Assembly (NCBI GenBank): GCA_009667805.1
Contig: CM019070.1
Span: 53,156,451 to 53,220,450, forward strand
Reading direction: 5' to 3'
Length of the DNA stretch: 64,000 nucleotides
Source: Leptobrachium leishanense
Taxonomy: Eukaryota > Chordata > Amphibia > Anura > Megophryidae
The notes beneath the pieces were generated by a model that saw only the letters and a program-made list of their open reading frames with translations, did not search any database and had not been told where the DNA came from. Of the stretch, positions 10,156 to 22,318 are shown piece by piece (within the stretch, counting starts at the first letter, position 1; every line of letters starts with the position of its first letter). Both the position numbers and the translations under genes were made by a program.

Positions 10156-10997
10156 TAAGGTTGCCAGGTCGGCCATGTTTTCCTGGACACATATCACTAT
10201 GTCATGCAGAGAGGGAGCACTGGGAAAAGTGCTGCCCTGCAACATGTATAATTCATATGTTGCAAGAAGGAAATGAAGGCAGAGGCGCGTTCAATACCTC
10301 AGCCGCTGCAAGTGCTAAGTTAGCAACTTGCCATTGAATGCCGTTCAGCCACTCAGCGCTCAGCAGTGCTAACTTAGCACTTGCAGCGACCCGAGGAGAT
10401 GCTGCGAGTAGCTGAGTGTGACGTATTAAAGATGGCTGCCGCCATGAAGCAAGTAACAATTCCGTACAGCAAGATGGCTGCCGCCACGAAGCAAGTAACA
10501 ATTCCGTACAGCAATGTTAATTTTGAGGTTTTTGTTCACCAAAGCACAAAATATTTATTATTTCCCCCTGCATCGACATATATTACAGCTCAATTTATAT
10601 TTTGTTTCAGAAGTAAACAACGTTTATTCAATAAAAACTATCATTTGTGGTGTGTGCGTACAAAACGGAATTGTGCTGACTGCTTTTCTTTATTATATTT
10701 TGTCCGAGTGATACGAAAAACAATCTGCATCTGTCATTAAAAAATCGTCGGCCATTTTGGATTCAAAATTCGCATCCAAAGCGTTCAACGACACTGCTGC
10801 AGCAAACTGAATTGCTGCGCTGCAGCAATTCAGCAGCTGCTGAGGTATTGAACGGGGCTCTGGTCTCCTGGGATTCCTTTGATATTTTTTACCTGCAGCA
10901 TATGGATTCTACATGCTGTAGGGTGGCATTTTTCATGCACGGCCCATCAGCATAATTTATATGTGTCCAGGAAAATATGGCCGATCTGGCAACCCTA
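10156..10997. mobile_element. Family E hAT-like MITE split by a family D MITE
   Basis: The ends TAAGGTTGCCAGGTCGGCC and the inverse GGCCGATCTGGCAACCCTA have a perfect 8-bp duplication GTACTCCC outside (10148-10155, 10998-11005). The interior matches other family E copies except for 10280-10862, which is an inserted family D element. Confidence 0.9.
10280..10862. mobile_element. Family D MITE (GCGTTCAATACCTCAGC ends)
   Basis: The inverted ends are CGTTCAATACCTCAGCCGCT on the left and the inverse of CAGCAGCTGCTGAGGTATTG on the right. A homologous 590-bp copy lies at 19694-20283, so the element is mobile. It carries a duplicated 42-bp block at 10431-10515 with AAGATGGCTGCCGCC twice. The outer few bases and the duplication are not certain. 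A 119-codon frame (10381-10740) is partly shared with the other copy only because the DNA is. Confidence 0.8.
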
Positions 10998-11005
10998 GTA
11001 CTCCC

Positions 11006-11167
11006 TTGTAGTATATATAATTTACTACCTGCAAAAGGGAAAAAAAAAATCTGCTTTCTAATCAAGGCAGGTGATCTGGGATTCCATTTTGATTTCTTAC
11101 CTGTAGCATACCAATTCCACATACCGCAGGGCTGCATTTTTCATGCAATGACCATCAGCATGACTAA
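11006..11167. mobile_element. Partial family E-like fragment
   Basis: It contains the family E interior (CTGGGATTCC, TTTTGATTTCTTAC, GCATTTTTCATGCAATG) but has no terminal repeat of its own. It lies directly after a full copy. It may be a truncated second copy or a rearrangement. Confidence 0.5.
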
Positions 11168-11168
11168 C

Positions 11169-11856
11169 CGGTCTATTCACTAAAGCAGTGTTTCCCAAAC
11201 CTGTCCTCAGGACCCTCTAACAGGCCAGATTTTACAGATTACCTTGTGGAAATGCAGACTGAATCCTGCAGTCACTGAGCAGCAAATTATATCCCCTGTG
11301 CTGCAAAATATTGGTGAATAGCCCAAAAAAAAAAAGTGCAATTCTGCAGCAGTGAATTCCCCATAGAGAAGTAATGGTTAATCTATTCTGAGAATACAGA
11401 ACTGCAACGAAATGTCAGTGAAATGCCCTGATTTTCAATGCTTTCATTCAGCAGGTTTAATAAGGTGAATCCCATTGGTTTCAATGTAAAGAAAAAAAAA
11501 TCCTCGTTTTTATTACATATTTATTCAATCGTTTAATCTTGTATTTTGCTGCAAAAAGTCTCTTTATTTTTTAGGCTGGTCAGCGGCCTGTTGGGCGGGT
11601 GGCCGGCCTTTTCCATATCGATGCAGCGGATCGTCGGATGCATTCATCGGTTTTTCTGATTGAATCTGTTTTTTTTTTTTTGATCGATGCACTGTTTTTT
11701 TGATTAGTTTGGCGGGTCTATCTGCCGCACTTCGGGGACCCTGCGGTGGATGCAGAATTCAACACGGGGTCGGCAAATTTAATTAACTAGCTGAAGTGCG
11801 GCGAACGGGAGAGCACCGATATGTCGGTGATATTTCGATGCTCTCTGAATAACCCT
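11169..11856. mobile_element. Family A MITE, truncated left, with hAT family C piece
   Basis: The right end reads CTCTGAATAACCCT followed by TTA (11857-11859). The interior has family A phrases (AATTCTGCAGCAGTGAATTC, CCTGATTTTCAATGC). The left boundary is unclear because a family C fragment starts just inside. Confidence 0.5.
11186..11307. mobile_element. hAT MITE family C, left part only
   Basis: CAGTGTTTCCCAAACCTGTC and about 100 following bases match the copies at 6719 and 59127, then the match stops. The right inverted end and target duplication are missing. Confidence 0.75.
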
Positions 11857-11859
11857 TTA

Positions 11860-12544
11860 AGTGTTATAGAAAACATGGTTGATCTTAAAATTCTAGGCAG
11901 GATTATAGATTTAATTATAAAAGAAATTCTTTCAGAATGCTTTTGTGACACAGGCTGTAATGCCTTGACTTAAGAAGGCCTGTGAACATGTATTCAATGC
12001 CGAAGTATTATTTTTACATGCTTTGCTATATTCTAGCCTGTTGTGTAAAGGCCAGTGGTCAAGTGACCTCGGCCTAATGACCTGACCCAGACACCCCGTC
12101 TGTCTCATTACACTGAAGACTGAGCATGGCTGCCCTCTTCCCACCTAACACAGCAACTGGGCATGTGAGGTTGAATTTAATTCATGTTACATGGTGCGGT
12201 CTTCTGACCTTTACTAGTCTTCACACACTGTGAGCTTTATTCCAGTCAGCTCCTCATACTGGCATCAATGCTGTTTCCATGGCAACCACACATCCATTTT
12301 ATATGCGTAGAATGATTACTGGCTGGATTGGGGAAAAAACATGGGCAGCTTCCTGATTGGTTGATCTGTGGTGTTTGCTATAATCGTATGTGTTCACGTG
12401 AATAGTTACTCAGGCCCACATGCTTGAATTGCTGCATGTGGGAGCTGTATGGGCCTGTGTATATATGCTCCCTACCACCTTAACCCAGTGCGTGTGGCTC
12501 CTCTCCTAATAGCTTGTACCATAGAAATCCAGCCGCTCCCGCTG
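11860..12544. other. No gene or element recognised
   Basis: Ordinary composition, short frames only. A TATATA-type motif occurs near 12460, but there is no other sign of a promoter or gene. Confidence 0.4.
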
Positions 12545-13050
12545 GTTACCAATGATGGGAAGGGGGCTCATACACCCCCTGTTTATTAGTAAAGTAGGAA
12601 AGAGGCCTCATATACACTTCCTTGTTATTACTAATGGAGGGAAGGTGTCTCATACACACACCCTGGAAATTACCAATGGAGGGAAGGTGTCTCATACACA
12701 CACCCTGGTTATGGTTATTACCAATGGAGGGAAGGGGTCTCATACACCTCAATGTTATTACAATTGGAGGGAAGAGTCATCATACACACTTTATGGTTAT
12801 TACCAGTGGGAACATGTGGCCTCATATACACCTGGTTATTACTAATGGAGAGAAGAGGCCTCATTATCCACCTTATGTTATTACTAATGGAGAGAAGAGG
12901 CCTCATATCCACCTCCTGGTTATTACCAGTGGAAACGGGAGGCCTCATATCCACCTCCTGGTTATTACCAGTGGAAACGGGAGGCCTCATATCCACCTTA
13001 TGGTTATTACCAGTGGACACGCGAGGCCTCATACACATCTCCTAGTTATT
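12545..13050. repeat. Minisatellite, about 40-bp degenerate unit, about 12 copies
   Basis: Units follow the pattern GGTTATTACCAGTGG, then AAACGGGAGGCCTCAT, then ATCCACCTCCT. The last three copies (about 12910-13030) are nearly identical and the first ones diverged, which suggests expansion from the right. Frames of 97-147 codons on both strands (HIHLLVIT-type and MRPPVSTGNN-type repeats) follow the repeat and are not taken as genes. Confidence 0.88.
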
Positions 13051-13054
13051 TTGG

Positions 13055-13245
13055 TGCAAAAATGAAGTGAATACACAAATTGATTGTTCTCAAATGGACA
13101 ATTTTGGTGCTGCCAAATTGCAGCAAATTGCACCGTATTTTGTGAATAGACGAATTGACAGGAAATTGCACCTACCGTGAATTTCACCATTCGGTGTAAT
13201 TCGGTGGCAATTTTGGAGGTTAGTGAATATCCTCCTTCGTATAAA
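13055..13245. mobile_element. Family A-like remnant
   Basis: It has phrases typical of family A interiors (GTGAATACACAAATTG, ATTTTGTGAATAGACGAATT, TTAGTGAATATCC) and weakly inverted ends. No target duplication is readable. Confidence 0.45.
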
Positions 13246-13261
13246 GTATATAAAGTACTAA

Positions 13262-13708
13262 GGCCCATGTCAGACGAGCGTGATTTGTATGGACTGTATG
13301 TCCGTGCACACGGACGTACGTCAGTACGGAAGACACAGTAGTGGCCACACAGTCCGTTTATTCACTGACGTATATTTTGACGGATGTAGGAGGGAAAATA
13401 AATTAAAAAGCAAAACCATTTTGTCCGTGAAAAATGCTGGACGTATAAATGCAGTCCGTCTGACCACGTTCCATCACTCACACACAAAGCTATGCAGACG
13501 TTGCGGACGCAGTGCACTTTGTGAGGCCATTCTAGGGGATGTAAGTTCTTGCCTGCCTTGCATCTGTGGGCCGCGGCCGTTGTGCGTCCGCAGTTCAGTG
13601 CGGACGTACTTCATGTGTCAGGCTCCAATGGGCTTTCTGTCATGCTATCACGGACGTACTTTTAGGCGCAATCACGGACGTGAACACTACGCTCGTCTGA
13701 CCCCAGCC
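13262..13708. mobile_element. Family B MITE B1, first of an inverted pair
   Basis: The ends are GGCCCATGTCAGACGAGCG and CTCGTCTGACCCCAGCC, flanked by TAA (13259-13261) and TTA (13709-13711). It is homologous to 3006-3424 in the same orientation. The TTA at its right end is also the left flank of the next copy. Confidence 0.8.
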
Positions 13709-13711
13709 TTA

Positions 13712-14116
13712 GGCCCGTGTCAGACGAGCGCACTGATCACGTCTGCGTTGCCGCACATTTGTACGTCCATTATAGCATATAATTATGACCAATGGAGCCC
13801 CACACACGACGTATGTCTGCACGGAATTATGTACGCATAACGTACGCGGGAAAACGGACGCAGGTTATGCAAGAACGTAAATCCGCTAGAACGGAAACAC
13901 AGAGTGCGCTGCGTCCGCAACGTCCGCATAGCTTTGTGTGTGAGTGAAGGAACGAAGTCTGACAGACAAAATGCTTTTCATATTAATTTATTTTCCCATC
14001 TACATCAGTCAGAAAAAACATCAGTCACAAAAACGGACTGTGTGGCCACTACGTTGTCGTCAGAAAGTACGTCCGTTGTGCACGGACGCACAGAATGCGC
14101 TCGTCTGACTCCAGCC
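13712..14116. mobile_element. Family B MITE B1, second copy, opposite orientation
   Basis: The ends are GGCCCGTGTCAGACGAGCG and CTCGTCTGACTCCAGCC, flanked by TTA on both sides (13709-13711, 14117-14119). The interior is the reverse complement of the previous copy (GTGCGCTGCGTCCGCAACG, CATAGCTTTGTGTGTGAG). Together the two copies form an ~855-base imperfect palindrome. Confidence 0.8.
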
Positions 14117-14379
14117 TTAATGGTACACCAGGTACTCCTCTGCGTCTTGAAAGGAAACTGTCCTCCTGAAGAATCGGCCTTTGTCATGCCTAAGTAACAC
14201 AGCGAATGTAATGTCTAAAAATAGTGACAATGCTTGATACAAAATTGAATACAAATAAGGAACACCAGTGTGTGATTAAAACTTTAATTAGAATTTGGAG
14301 ATGGTGACTGGCAGGAATCAAATAAAATGAGTATTTATGTCAGTCAATAGATTCATATCAATGTGATCAAAAAGGAAAG

Positions 14380-14571
14380 TCCTCTCCTCCTGTTTCCAAC
14401 CCCAACCCTTCTAGATTGTGAGTTCCTACGGGAATAGGGCCCTCATCTCCTCCTGTACTGTTTGTCAAATGTTGTTCAATGTATTGTAACCCTGTCTATA
14501 CTGTGCCTATTGTACAGCGCTGCAGAATATGTCGGCGCTTTATAAATAAAGAATAATAATAAATAATAACA
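14380..14571 (+). mobile_element. L2-type LINE 3' UTR fragment
   Basis: It is nearly identical to 32070-32260: CTCCTCCTGTTTCCAACCCC, AGATTGTGAGTTCCTACGGG, and the tail GGCGCTTTATAAATAAAG followed by (AAT)n. It is noncoding and 5' truncated, as expected of target-primed insertion. Confidence 0.8.
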
Positions 14572-14652
14572 TGAGATAAAATTACAGACTTACACATTAA
14601 TTGTGACAGATTGCAGTAAATATTAACAGGCCTTCCTATTCTATAGCTGGTA

Positions 14653-16268
<1,616 letters not shown>

Positions 16269-16474
16269 TATATGGGACTGGGGCAGCATTGCTAAACATC
16301 TACTGTCATGCTGACTGCAGAGTCTGAATTCCAGAATTAAAGAGGCTGGGTGTGAGACCGTAGTGCTGCGGCATTTGCCAGGCCCCAAGAATGCTGTGAC
16401 TGCCAATCCCAGCGTTTTCTGGGCTGTGTAATAGGATGAGCGTTTGTAAATGCTCATGCTGTCAAATAGACATA

Positions 16475-16647
16475 CAGGGTTATTCAGAGAGCGGTGAAAA
16501 GCAGGAGAATGACTGGAGAATGGAAAATTCTAGGTCAAAATAGCCGATTTGGAAAGTGAGATAAATGAGAGAATTTATATATTTTGACCTAGAATTTTCA
16601 CTTCTCCAGTCATTCTCTTGATTTTCACCACTCTCTGAATAACCCCG
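16475..16647. mobile_element. Short palindromic family A MITE
   Basis: AGGGTTATTCAGAGAGCGGTG on the left and the inverse ending CTCTGAATAACCCC on the right. The inverted arms extend for about 70 bases each (AGTCATTCTC, TTTTGACCTAGAATTTTC inverted on the other side). 173 bp, almost entirely stem, noncoding. Confidence 0.8.
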
Positions 16648-17146
16648 TTTCTCTCCCTGCCTGCACGGCTTATGGGGAAGCAGCTCACAATTGCCCTCAA
16701 ATAAGCAATAAATTATTTTTAGTGTTTGAAAGTAAAATATATTTTATGCTCAACGTAGTAATTATAGACGATGAATAAACCTGTCTCTCTATTTTTATTT
16801 ATTGATGTATATACTAGTCAAAGGAAGAAACCTGTACAGTTTTTAACGTTAGTTATTAGAATATTTGAAATATATCCACCTGCTTTGCTTGGTTTTACTT
16901 TTTCTATGTTGTAATAGACACCGTATGGAATAGCAGTATCCCATAGAAACCTTTCTGAGACTCAGAACACACTGTTACTGGTCCATGTCTATATTCATAT
17001 ATCCGGTTTCAGTTACCAAGGTCTTTGAGGATCTAAATATTTAAATGTGACCTTTTTATTAAACACCTTTACATCCTGTTTGTGAAATAAGATATACATT
17101 TTTCCAAGTGAGTGTTTATTATGTTTGGGAATGATACGAACCCAGG
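16648..17146. other. No gene or element recognised
   Basis: AT-rich sequence with only short frames. No terminal repeats or tandem repeats were noticed. Confidence 0.4.
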
Positions 17147-17216
17147 ACATACTTGAAAACGAGAGAAATCTCAATGTATCCTTCCTGGTAAAATCCTTTA
17201 TAAATAAATAAATATT
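17147..17216 (+). mobile_element. L2-like LINE 3' tail (second family)
   Basis: GACATACTTGAAAACGAGAG, then AATCTCAATGTATCCTTCCT, then TTTATAAATAAATAAAT. This is the reverse complement of the tails at 43765-43855 and 51068-51130. Only the terminal ~70 bases are present. Confidence 0.7.
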
Positions 17217-17446
17217 GTGATTCCACCATCGTATGATACTTTTGCTCTTCATGTGAAAGAAATGAAAATGCCTGCATTACATAATGGGTGATAAAATTAT
17301 GTTTCAGAACACAGCTGTCACATTCTATGCAAAAAAAAATAGCATACCCTAGTTGAGCAGAGCTTGCCCCTGCCCATTGCCACCCTCGTTCCCCGCTCAT
17401 GGGTATCCGGTGTGGGACATCTGAATTGCTTGGGGTGGATATATCA

Positions 17447-18689
17447 CTGAATACGTTAGAATAGGGAATCTAGGAGGTAATAAACACAAAATCTCTCATA
17501 GTGCATACTGAAAAGTACAATTTTATATAGGGTGCCCCCTCTTCTCTCCGCACTCACAAGATAATAAAACTTTATCGCTTATCGTATCTACGACGATTAC
17601 CCCCACTCTGCCAATGCTGGAACCGAGGACCTGAAGACTCTTGCCGCCACAGGAATCAACTGGACACCTTACCGCAGGGTAGCAGTATTTATTGGGTTAA
17701 AAATAGTAAATTCCAACGCATTTCGTGTACACAGTACACTTCATCAGGGAAAATAAACTTAAAACAGAAAATAAAAGTCCATTAAAAGTCCCCTTTCTCT
17801 TTGCCTTTTTAAAACTTCTTTCTCTGCCGTCGGATTGCCTCCCTTCCGGTTTCTACGCTGGCGTGCGCCTCATCCCTGGAACGTAGGCTTCGCGTCAAAG
17901 TAAGTGACGTATGGCAATCTTACTCCTTGCGGCAGCCAAACTGAGAAGCTGGAACACCGGGAGATGACATTCCAGGTGTTGGCGGATCCAGACAAACTCC
18001 TAAGGGGATCCATCTTACTCCTGCCATGGAGCTTTCTTCTCAAACAATGATCCCTCCAATACATAAACAATGATTATGAGAGGGATATACAAATATCAAT
18101 GTGAATTGGCTACTAAAATACCTAAAACACTTAAACCATAAAAACAACCAAGCTTATACTCATAAAAAACACCTTTCCTCCAATCCGGCGGCAGAGAAAG
18201 AAGTTTTAAAAAGGCAAAGAGAAAGGGGACTTTTAATGGACTTTTATTTCTGTTTTAAGTTTTATTTTCCCTGATGAAGTGTACTGTGTACACGAAACGC
18301 GTTGGAATTTACTATTTTTAACCCAATAAATACTGCTAATGCTTCTACCCTGCGGTAAGGTGTCCAGTTGATTCCTGTGGCGGCAAGAGTCTTCAGGTCC
18401 TCGGTTCCAGCATTGGCAGAGTGGGGGTAATCATCGTAGATATGATAAGCGATAAAGTTTTATTATCTTGTGAGTGCGTAGAGAAGAGGGGGGCACCCTA
18501 TATAAAATCGTACTTTTCAGTATGCACTATGAGAGATTTTGTGTTTATTACCTCCTAGATTCCCTATTCTAACGTATTCAGTTTGTAACCAAGACGTTTT
18601 GGGAGAGACATCCGGGTTATCGTGAGGTTGTACACATTTTTATACCTTCTAGTCACACCACGATTTTTTTGTTAGTGGATATATCACTG
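17447..18689. mobile_element. 1.2-kb foldback element flanked by 15-bp direct repeats
   Basis: Arms 17447-17834 and 18187-18581 are near-perfect inverted copies (~390 bases) around a ~350-base spacer. Each arm includes GAAACGCGTTGGAATTTACT or a one-base variant and CCTGATGAAGTGTACTGTGT or its inverse. GTGGATATATCACTG occurs at 17435-17449 and again at 18675-18689, a 15-bp direct repeat at the outer boundaries. A tail of ~90 bases with a T7 run lies between the right arm and the second repeat. Long target repeats suggest LINE-mediated insertion of an already palindromic sequence. No coding frame is recognisable. The class is not known to me. Confidence 0.8.
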
Positions 18690-18892
18690 TCAACCCCATG
18701 GACTCCACTCATGACTGGTGGAAGCTAATAGAAAGGGGCATGCCCTTTCCACTTTTGACTCCCAACAATAGGTATGGGGGTGGACATGCCACTGTCCACC
18801 TCCCAGCCCCCACTCATGCGTGGTGGGTGGGGACTATAATAGAAAGAGGGATACACATTTGTCCTCCTCCATCCTCCTCAGTCATTCTGAAC
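18690..18892. other. No gene recognised
   Basis: GC-richer sequence with two similar phrases, 'cccactcatg.gtggtgg' and 'ccactcatgactggtgg', possibly an old tandem duplication. The 68-codon frame here has no recognisable domain. Confidence 0.35.
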
Positions 18893-18894
18893 CA

Positions 18895-19324
18895 CATACA
18901 GTGAATAGCATAAGTCTAAACACCCCCTGATAAAATGTCAGGTTTCTGTAATGGAAAAAAATGAGACAAAGTTAAATCATTTCAGAACTTCTTCCAACTT
19001 TAATGTGACGTATAAACTGTACAACTCAATTGAAAAACAAACTGAAATCTTTTAGGTCGAGGGAAATAATATTCTTGCATAAGTGTGCACACCCTCTTAT
19101 AACCGGGGATGTAGCCATGTTCAGAATTATGCAATCACATTCAAAAGCAAAATCATGTTAAACAGGAGTCAGTACACACCTGTCATCATTTAAAGTGCCT
19201 CTAATTAACCCCAAATAAAGTCCAGCTGTTCTAGTAGGTCTTTCCTGATATTTTCTTAGTCCCATCCTACAGCAAAAGCCATGGGCGGCAGAAAAGCTTC
19301 CAAAGCATCAGAGGGATCTCATTA
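18895..19324 (+). mobile_element. Tc1-like transposon, 5' part only
   Basis: From about CAGTGAATAGCATAAGTC the sequence follows the style of a Tc1 inverted end: AAACACCCCCTGATAAAATG, then ATCATTTCAGAACTTCTTCC. It is followed by a start-like region ATGGGCGGCAGAAAAGCTTC at 19280. It ends abruptly where a family B MITE begins at 19328. There is no DDE region and no right end. The assignment rests on resemblance to amphibian Tc1 ends as I remember them. Confidence 0.55.
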
Positions 19325-19327
19325 CTA

Positions 19328-19595
19328 AGGCTGGGGTCAGACGAGCGTCTTTCAGAGCGGAAGGAACGTCTGTGAGAGTGGACGTTCCTTCCACCCGACG
19401 CCCGTCTGGCCACCTCGCTGAACGCAGTTAGTGCACTCCTATGGAGGATCGTGCTTTGCAGCTCCGCCAACGCATCCTATCGCATGACTGAGAGGCCTGC
19501 TGCACGGACACAGCACGGCTGCTGTTGCGTGCGTAATTCGTGTGCACGCAACAGCGTCTGGCCGGCCCTGTCGCTGCGTCGCACTGCTCTTTTAA
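19328..19595. mobile_element. Family B MITE B3, reverse orientation, right end lost
   Basis: It starts GGCTGGGGTCAGACGAGCG after TAA and matches the reverse complement of 878-1127 (GGCCACCTCGCTGAACGCAG, TATGGAGGATCGTGCTTTGC). The expected second terminal repeat is missing and similarity stops near 19595. Confidence 0.7.
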
Positions 19596-19693
19596 TCCTA
19601 ATTCAATGTGCTACATGCCCTCATGTTTAGGAGTCGACATGTGATGGACAACAACAACCTTCATGTCCCAATGAATGTTGTTGATATCATACC

Positions 19694-20283
19694 TGGGCCG
19701 CGTTCAATACCTCAGCCGCTGCAAGTGCTAAGTTAGCAACTTGCCATTGAACGCCGTTCAACCACTCAGCACTCAGCAGTGCTAACCTAGCACTTACAGC
19801 GACCCGAGGAGATGCTGCGTGTAGCTGAGTGTGACATGTTAAAGATGGCCGCCGCCATGAAGCAAGTAACAATGCCGTACAGCAAGATGGCCGCCGCCAC
19901 GAAGCAAGTAATAATTCCGTACAGCAATGTTAATTTTGAGGTTTTTGTTCACCAAAGCACAAAATATTTATTTATTATTTCCCCCTGCACATAGACATAT
20001 ATTACAGTTCAATTTATATATTGTTTTAGAAGTAAACATAACGTTTATTCATTAAAAACTATCATTTGTGGTGTGTGCATACAAAACGGAATTGTGCTGA
20101 CTGCTTTTTATTTATCATATTTTCTCCGAGTGATCCGAAAAACAATCTGAATTTTTCATTAAGAAATCGCGGCCATTTTGGATTCAAAATTCGCATCCAA
20201 AGTGTTCAATGACCCTGCTGCAGCAAACTGAATTGCTGCGCTGCAGCAATTCAGCAGCTGCTGAGGTATTGAACGGGCCTCTG
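19694..20283. mobile_element. Family D MITE, second copy
   Basis: Homologous end to end with 10280-10862: CGTTCAATACCTCAGCCGCT, the 42-bp block doubled with AAGATGGCCGCCGCCATGAA at 19843 and AAGATGGCCGCCGCCACGAA at 19885, and the right end CAGCAGCTGCTGAGGTATTG. Noncoding. Confidence 0.82.
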
Positions 20284-21322
20284 ATGTCAGGGTTGGGGGA
20301 TGGTTCCAGGGTGGCACCGAGGGTAAGGGGAATATGGGCCCAGAGTGCAGTGATTTGCAGAGGTAGACAGGTGGATATGGGTAGAGGAGGGTGGATGGAT
20401 GTGGTGACTAACCAGGTTGAATGCAGAAAATGCGTGTTAACGTCTAATGCGAGTTACCCTGCGCGAACCCTGCGCGAGCGAAAGTTTGTGCGCACATCCC
20501 ATACTTAACATTGTGAGCGCAAATGCGTTTGTGCGCTGGTACGCGGATGGTATTACAATTGATGCGCAAATTTTTACGAACGACGTTTGCGTGCATAATT
20601 TTAACTTCTTTTAAAAGCTGGTGTTAACTGCAAATCTGAACGTCCTGGCCGAAACCAAATACACCAGCACGAAAAAAACCCATACAGCACAGTATAGTTA
20701 CACATTCTACACATACCCAAACAATACAATTGAGAGGTTGTGCGTGTTTTTATTATTGCTGCAGCATCAATACTCAGAATGATTTTGACAGGCGCAAAAA
20801 CTGAACGGGAGACAATTATGATTCTTAATTCTGATTGGCTGAATTGCGCGAAAAAACAGTCTGCCCACCGATTTCTGTGCGCAGTGTTAATTTGCATGTG
20901 TTTTCGTGCGTATCTTTTACGCTCGATATTTTTGGAAGGATGAAAAAATGCGCTCGGATCGTAATACCAGCGTTAATTTACATGCGTTAATGTTTAACGC
21001 TGCGCGCAAAAAAAATTGCACTGCGCAAGCATTTTTGCGCAAGGAATGTAATAGAGCCCGAAGTGTACCATCGGGGTGGGGGGTTTAGGATGGTGGCAGC
21101 CAAGGGGCATGACACCTGATCATATCAACCACACGACTGTAGTGCCATTGATCAGCTATTACAATGTTGCACACATTTTAGGCAGTGAGCAACATTGATC
21201 TGGGGGTGGTCCTAGCACAGAGAGGCAAGCAGAACCTGTTCATAGCATGACGTGCCATGACGTCCTCTAGCAGCAGTTTACAGTTCCTGCAATGGGATGT
21301 CACCCGCTGTGAAAGTGTTAAA
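20284..21322. other. No gene; a CpG-rich repeat-like stretch at 20430-21070
   Basis: The middle part is rich in TGCGC, ATGCGTTAA and TTTGTGCGC words. Phrases such as AATGCGTGTTAACG and the inverse GCGTTAATTTACATGC near its ends suggest an inverted-repeat MITE of roughly 630 bases, but exact ends and a duplication could not be fixed. The last 250 bases before the LTR show nothing recognisable. Confidence 0.4.
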
Positions 21323-21326
21323 CATG

Positions 21327-22260
21327 TGTAGCGCTGTTTAAAACTCTGTTGCTGTAATGTTCCGTTTTGGCCACCAGAGGGAGACAAGCGCATGTAAACT
21401 ATACTGGACAATGGGACTACGTTTTCCAGCATGCTCTGGGGCAGAGACAGGAAGTGGGTGGGGAAGGAGGAGAGGACATCCGCAGCCTCGTGGAAGGAGA
21501 GCCAGTGTGAGCCGAGGAGTGAACCGAGTGAGACGCACGTGAGACTGTGAGTGATTGTAACCAGGCCGGAGAGCAGGCGCTGCATTGCCGACGCTGGGAA
21601 TCGATACAGTGACGTGCCAGAGACCCAGTAATCCACCGCTGAGAGGTTTTACACAGACACAGAGTCGCAGATTGGACCCCGAGTTAGGAGACCGTGATGA
21701 TCCACTGGGAGTGCAGGCGGTAAGCTGTAAATCTTGTTGTAAAGACGGACAAACAAGAGAAGCGGATCCGGTGGCACAGAGTCCCAGCATTATTCAGCGG
21801 AGATACGTCCTTGATCGGGTAGTGGAACAGATTGTCTGGCGGATGGGTGAGAGGCCTCCTTGGCCACAGTTAAAGTTTAACGAAGCACGCTGCAGCACTG
21901 CTAAAATCTACAGGGCCCCAACGTGACTAGTCGAAGATTTATTAAATCCATTCACTGGCCAGTTGAAATATAGTACCCGGGTACCTGAGCTCACACACAC
22001 ACACTTTTTGGGACATAACCTGCTGGGACTTACACTCCAGAAACGAAGGGGTTAAACTTTTCTTTTACTGCTGCGCGTTTCCCACATTACGAAATCCTGT
22101 TTTCCATATACCGTGCTTACGTTATATATGCCGCTTTATTGAGACCAGTAAAGTATATAATTTATAAAATCCACAACAGTGCTGATGTATATTTATTCCC
22201 TAGTGCGGAGAGACTAACACGAGGTTAAATTCAGCGGCACCTCCGGGAGTGAGCGCTACA
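21327..22260 (+). repeat. 5' LTR of the PNMA-gag Gypsy element
   Basis: It begins TGTAGCGCTGTTTAAAACTC and ends GGAGTGAGCGCTACA, with short inverted ends TGTAGCGC/GCGCTACA. AT-rich motifs near 22120-22165 (CGTTATATATGCC, AGTATATAATTTATAAAATC) could hold promoter or polyadenylation signals. Antisense frames of 150-152 codons recur in both LTRs and are treated as shadows. Confidence 0.95.
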
Positions 22261-22262
22261 CG

Positions 22263-22282
22263 TGGGGGGTCGTTTCCGGGAT
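22263..22282 (+). promoter_or_regulatory. Primer binding site, tRNA-Pro-like
   Basis: TGGGGGGTCGTTTCCGGGAT starts two bases after the 5' LTR. It resembles the proline tRNA primer site (TGGGGGCTCGTCCGGGAT) with a substitution and two extra T. Position fits. The tRNA assignment is from memory and imperfect. Confidence 0.5.
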
Positions 22283-22318
22283 ACAGTCTCTAGAAAAACT
22301 GCATTTAAAGGGTTAAAT

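Noticed and set aside
12546..13065. Repetitive frames of 97-147 codons on both strands
   Set aside because: They follow a degenerate ~40-bp minisatellite and have no start context or domain.
13280..13840. 186-codon frame across the family B pair
   Set aside because: It spans two separate MITEs in opposite orientation and its counterpart at 2981-3535 is only shared DNA, not a conserved protein.
21178..21790. Antisense frames of 150-152 codons, repeated at 34734-35220
   Set aside because: They appear twice only because the LTR is present twice, and carry no known domain.
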